Below are positions 60,038 through 64,000 of a DNA stretch of 64,000 nucleotides, in pieces. The notes under the pieces are model-generated. The model was given only the letters and a program-made list of their open reading frames with translations, ran no database searches and was not told the DNA's origin. Both the position numbers and the translations under genes were made by a program. Source of the DNA: Chalara sp. BL73 (lineage: Eukaryota; Ascomycota; Leotiomycetes; Helotiales); NCBI GenBank assembly GCA_918026815.1, contig CAKJVC010000085.1, positions 124,001 to 188,000 of the forward strand, written 5' to 3'. Every line of letters begins with the position of its first letter. Within the stretch, counting starts at the first letter, position 1.

Positions 60038-62061
60038 GGCTGAGGGACGGCTTTAGTGGGAACGTAGAAGGAATTGGTGTCTAGACACCCCATACGCGCC
60101 TCTGACCCTTTTACCTTTTTTCACCTGTTTGAGGCGCATGAGATGGTGAGAGAAGCCAAGACGAATTTTGTATCGGCGAGACTTGGCAACTTAAGTTTTC
60201 AGGAGGCTGGAAATTGTGGCAATGAGGAAGATACCCAGCATGTGAAACATGCACAGTAAATAGGAACCGGAGTTATTTGATAAAATAAAATAAAAATTAA
60301 TTTTTGAGCTAGAGCTGGAACATGAAAATAGAAGTATTGGTATATAATCACGTGATATATATTTCCTGACATGACAATTTCAAAAAATTCCTCTTATCTA
60401 CTCGGAGGAGGCTTCCAAGGCTATCCATTCTAGCATTATTTACGTATTTCTGGAGAAGAAAGACTGGAGTTTCCAACCAAGGAATAGAGTATAGTCACGT
60501 GAGTTGACGTCTTTTCGACAATGACACTATTAGAAGCAATGAATCATGTTTAAAGCTTCTTTAGGGACATCTCAATATCTCGAGATTGTGTATTTTATGG
60601 TGCACTGACAGCGGTAAGAATTCCCATATCTCAAGGAGACGGATGCTGCGTGAATATAATATTTCCTTTAAAGTACAAGGTCGTAAAATGGGCAACGAGG
60701 CACCAAAGTTCTCGATATCATCCTCCAACTTTGTATTTTATTGAATTCAAGCTTATCACTTCTTCGAGGAGCTACCATCAAGGAGCATAATCAAACACTT
60801 GTTACTTCGTAGTTCCAGAATAACCGCTTTGTTAGCGTGGCCTATCCTCGACTACACAATATGATTCCCAACATTAGTTATCTATTGTTCTATTCCTCCT
60901 GTTTGCTTTACGTCTCAATGCTCCTCCAATTCTCCTCTCCCGAGTACGTCATCCCAAAGTAGATGTGCAAAAGTTAAATTGCACTAAGTCATGGATAAGA
61001 TCTGAAATGAGTCGTCATAGTAGTCAAATGACGGGATGCAATCTGGGTTTCCTGGATAGTGTCCTAATTTCACTTGCCTCCACGCATACTTTTTTGAGGG
61101 GCTCTTCCACGACACGTCCTCTGAAACAGGATCTTCTTAAAATTACCAATAGTCTTTGGTACATTGAATTCTACCGATAAAAAATCTCGCACACCCCCGT
61201 AATGCCAAAAAAAATAAATAATAAATAAAGGATTGAGAAATACAGTTTAAAAGATAAATCCCCGAAAGTCGGGCTCTATACAAGGTCTACTAAGAAGACG
61301 ACTAGGATGACAGCCCCCGGACAGAGCGTTACTAAACACCCGGTCCTCACATTAAACATATTAAGGGTAACGCTCTTTATTAAGCCTGGGCCAAAATGTA
61401 GTATCTCCGAGTCCAGGACACCGATGGCCGACTCCAAAATCCTGGGAAATGGAGCAATATGTCAGCTGTTGCCAAAGGGCGGATGCGGAGTCCCAATAGG
61501 CCCGTTCAGTAGTCAATATATAGTGAGTATGCATGATTAATGTGTATGATTTTCAAACATAAATTCCTAAGATTGCCTCGCTAAGGATCGAAAAAGGTAG
61601 GGGATTAGCTTCATCACCTATCAAGAGACCAGAGTCCTAGCTATCTTTGAGAGAACCACATCTGTTTTACTCATGCAACATACATCTCGTTGATAATTTT
61701 CGTCCAAACCTATTCGGAAAATTTACTAATATCAATATCTCCATAGAATTAGGCGGACTAGGTATAGATCACAGTGGAGTCTGTTGTTATATATACTTAT
61801 GTGCATGCTGGCTCGAGGAGCTTGGACAACTGCTAATGTATCCGATTCTAGCGAAATATAAGCAAAGCACCTCCTGAGTGAAGGACTTGTCTCTCAAAAA
61901 CGACCAGAAAGGTTAACGAAGGAGTGGGGAATGAAACAGAAAACGAGGCAATGTAATAGAGTGAGTTACGTAGCACAGCAGCGAGGCATCGGATAACACT
62001 AAGAATGTATGATCAAAATTAGTAAAAATAACACAACCACAGTGCCGGCCCATTCAGTGAC
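60038..62061. other. 2-kb AT-rich intergenic region
   Basis: Only short frames without motifs (60965-61180, 61307-61540, 61647-61877). The sequence is AT-rich with A-runs near 61205-61230, and may hold worn repeats that I cannot identify. Confidence 0.4.
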
Positions 62062-63235
62062 TCAATGCAATGATTCCGCCGCCTGAGCAATAACCTCACA
62101 GAAATCCCAAAGTTTTTTCCACTCATCACGATCTTTTGCCAATGTGCTCAATTCTTCTTGATCACATCCCGTAAAATTTTGATTCCACGACCATTTTGGT
62201 GCCCAATACTCTCCGCTAATGTGATTCTCCTTGACCATCTCACTAGAAGAGAGCCAGACTTGGGTCTTTGCTGCATCTTTAGTAGAGTGCCTCATCACAA
62301 GTCCCAGCACTCTCTTTATGCACCTCTGCAAAAAATATCCCACCAATGGCTGCTCGCCATTGCCAATGTTGGTTAATGGCGAGTTCCCTGGATGAACGGT
62401 ATTTACATAGATATTCTTTAGATTCCGTTCCTTTAGTCTTCTGTCTAGTTCAAGTGCAAGATACAAACATGCAAGCTTTGAATCACAGTAGCGCTGAAAA
62501 GCGCCGAAAAGATGAAAATAGCTGGATCCATCCAATGGTACCTGACTGGTAAGTGAAGTGTAATCAAGATTCTTTGCGAGTTTATGCCCATGGGAGCTTG
62601 TTATTACAATTCTTGCGTCGCCACGCAAATCGGCCGTTGATTCGACTATATCTAATACAATGAGCATAGCGACCTCATATAAATGTAAAACTACTTGCCA
62701 AGAAGCGTGGTGATAAACACAAAGTGACCCAAGCAGTTGACGGCAAAAGTTCTCTCAACACCATCTACACTTAGTATATCTTTAGTTTGGAATGCCGTTC
62801 CGGCGTTTGCAACGATGATGTCCAGCCTGCCACCATTTTCTTTGCGAATCTTCGACTTTAAAGTTTCAGCGGACCGCCTTGAAGTTAAAACAGTCGCCAA
62901 ATCCAATCCATGAAACTCAATTGTGCCTGTAGAATCTTGGCACAGCCTCAGCTCGTCCTTAGCTGCCAGAATACCATCTTGGTTCTGGGGAATGTCTAAA
63001 GTGCAGACGTATACTGAGGCTCCAAGTTGTGCAAGGTAGATTGTAGTTTGAAGCCCTATGCCTTGAGATCCACTGCAAAGCACATAAATTAATTATCATC
63101 AGATAATGCAAGAAAACGACAACTTACGGGACAATACACAATCTTTCGAGCAAGAATAGGGAAGACTTACCCTGTGACAATCGCGACCTTACCGTTCAAT
63201 TTCTCCAAAGAATCCAAATATACTTGATTATCCAT
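62062..63235 (-). CDS. Short-chain dehydrogenase/reductase (retinol-dehydrogenase-like)
   Basis: Exons 63235-63171, 63072-62699 and 62651-62062 give 342 residues. The glycine motif TGGSQGIG is split by intron 1. LDIIVANAGTAF carries the NAG motif, ARIVITSSHGHKL the catalytic Ser, and FQRYCDSKLACLYLALEL the Tyr-x3-Lys pair; YVNTVHPGNSPLTNI follows. This is the extended-tail SDR group related to retinol dehydrogenases and WWOX-like fungal enzymes, using NAD(P)H on an unknown substrate. Intron 2 (62652-62698, 47 bases) begins GCAAGT. A GC-AG intron is needed to keep the frame; no GT donor nearby does so. The C-terminal ~50 residues (SGEYWAPKWSWNQNF onward) are typical of the group. Confidence 0.88.
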
Positions 63236-64000
63236 ATCAAGCCGGTAAAAGGTCGGCCTTTATTAAGTTCTACTCTCTCCGTGCACTGAGGCAAATTACT
63301 GCTTTGGAGAAAAAGCTGGTGTCAATGGTTGGCAACTGGGTTAACTTTCCTCCAATCTTACGGAAGTTGACGTTGACACTTTTGCCCCCGAAGCAGCGTC
63401 GGAGAGAGGAGCACTTCAGAGGAAAATATGACACAAACATTCCTAGGTGGCTTCTTTGAAAGCCAAGCCCCGACCTCACATTGGCGCGCCATAAATTTTT
63501 GTAAGTCCAATCAGCTCAACATACTTGGACCAATCAAGTGCGATCAAGTGATACCATTGTAGGCGCATTATCTGCTTTCCTCTACAATTAGCCCTTACCT
63601 TTCATAGTAATTCTTTCTCTTAATCGCAAAACATTTCAGGCCAGAAAATTCCCGACAGATATGCCTTCTAAAGGAGGTTACATCTATGCTACAAAAGTAA
63701 TAATGATACGAAAATATTTGTAGTTAGTAATGTGATTGCGCATATACCTGTCAATATTTGCTGAAATCCGTTTTCTGATGAACAGCGCAGGAAGCATGTA
63801 CCCATTAGGGGAGATAATCCATGCCTCAAGTTTGCATTTCAGTGAACTATATAGCCATTCAAAACGCTATAGAAACCATGCCATCAGAACACAGAAGTGG
63901 CATGTGGAAAGCAGACATTTATCCAGCTTCCACTAATGTGGGAAGACTGAATGCCGCTCTATGAGCCAGGGATAAGATAAATATCCAGCTTCTTTTGCTG
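63236..64000. other. Right flank, no gene seen
   Basis: This is the promoter side of the SDR gene followed by AT-rich sequence to the window edge. Short frames (63270-63479 minus, 63736-63936 plus) lack features. Confidence 0.4.

Noticed and set aside
61200..61880. A-rich tract and short frames suggesting a worn retroelement
   Set aside because: No reverse transcriptase, integrase or terminal repeat recognisable.

Overview
The window is nuclear DNA of a filamentous ascomycete. Nearly every gene is split by short GT-AG introns of about 45-230 bases, often with a CTAAC or CTAAT branch site. The gene content is typically fungal: a PTH11-like rhodopsin-domain protein, a non-reducing polyketide synthase, a C2H2 plus Zn2Cys6 transcription factor, a PL1 pectate lyase and a GH105 hydrolase. 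A broken gene at 1445-2230 belongs to a membrane-tailed protein family that I associate with Leotiomycetes, so that class is my best guess. Spliced models were built by hand from the sequence. In each complete model the exon lengths sum to a multiple of three.

Layout. 1-5013: the 3' end of an unknown membrane protein, a broken gene, and a PTH11-like membrane protein. 5014-8898: an AT-rich gene-poor stretch with a possible decayed GH16 gene. 8899-16293: an intracellular GH13 alpha-amylase, a PLP-homeostasis protein (YggS/PROSC family) and a 915-residue MscS-type mechanosensitive channel with an EF-hand. 17248-22395: an unrecognised two-exon gene with a 22-base homopolymer in its intron, then glutamate decarboxylase. 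23434-45287: a secondary-metabolite locus (below). 47470-54474: a pectin patch of pectate lyase, GH105 unsaturated glycuronyl hydrolase and a DHA1 transporter. 55146-63235: prefoldin subunit 4, a GABA/amino-acid permease, a small Cys-rich protein with a hydrophobic tail, and an SDR with a likely GC-AG intron.

The most informative region is 23.4-45.3 kb. It holds the usual DHN-melanin trio: a SAT-KS-AT-PT-ACP-ACP-TE synthase (2142 residues), a 283-residue tetrahydroxynaphthalene-reductase-type SDR, and a Cmr1/Pig1-type regulator with two C2H2 fingers and a Zn2Cys6 cluster. Interleaved are genes not normally part of that pathway: a cytochrome P450 divergent from the synthase, a DUF885 putative metallo-hydrolase convergent with the P450, and a 14-helix DHA2 exporter. 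I found no scytalone dehydratase or laccase here. The simplest reading is a melanin-type naphthol cluster whose product may be further oxidised and exported. That reading is inference; the individual gene identities are well supported.
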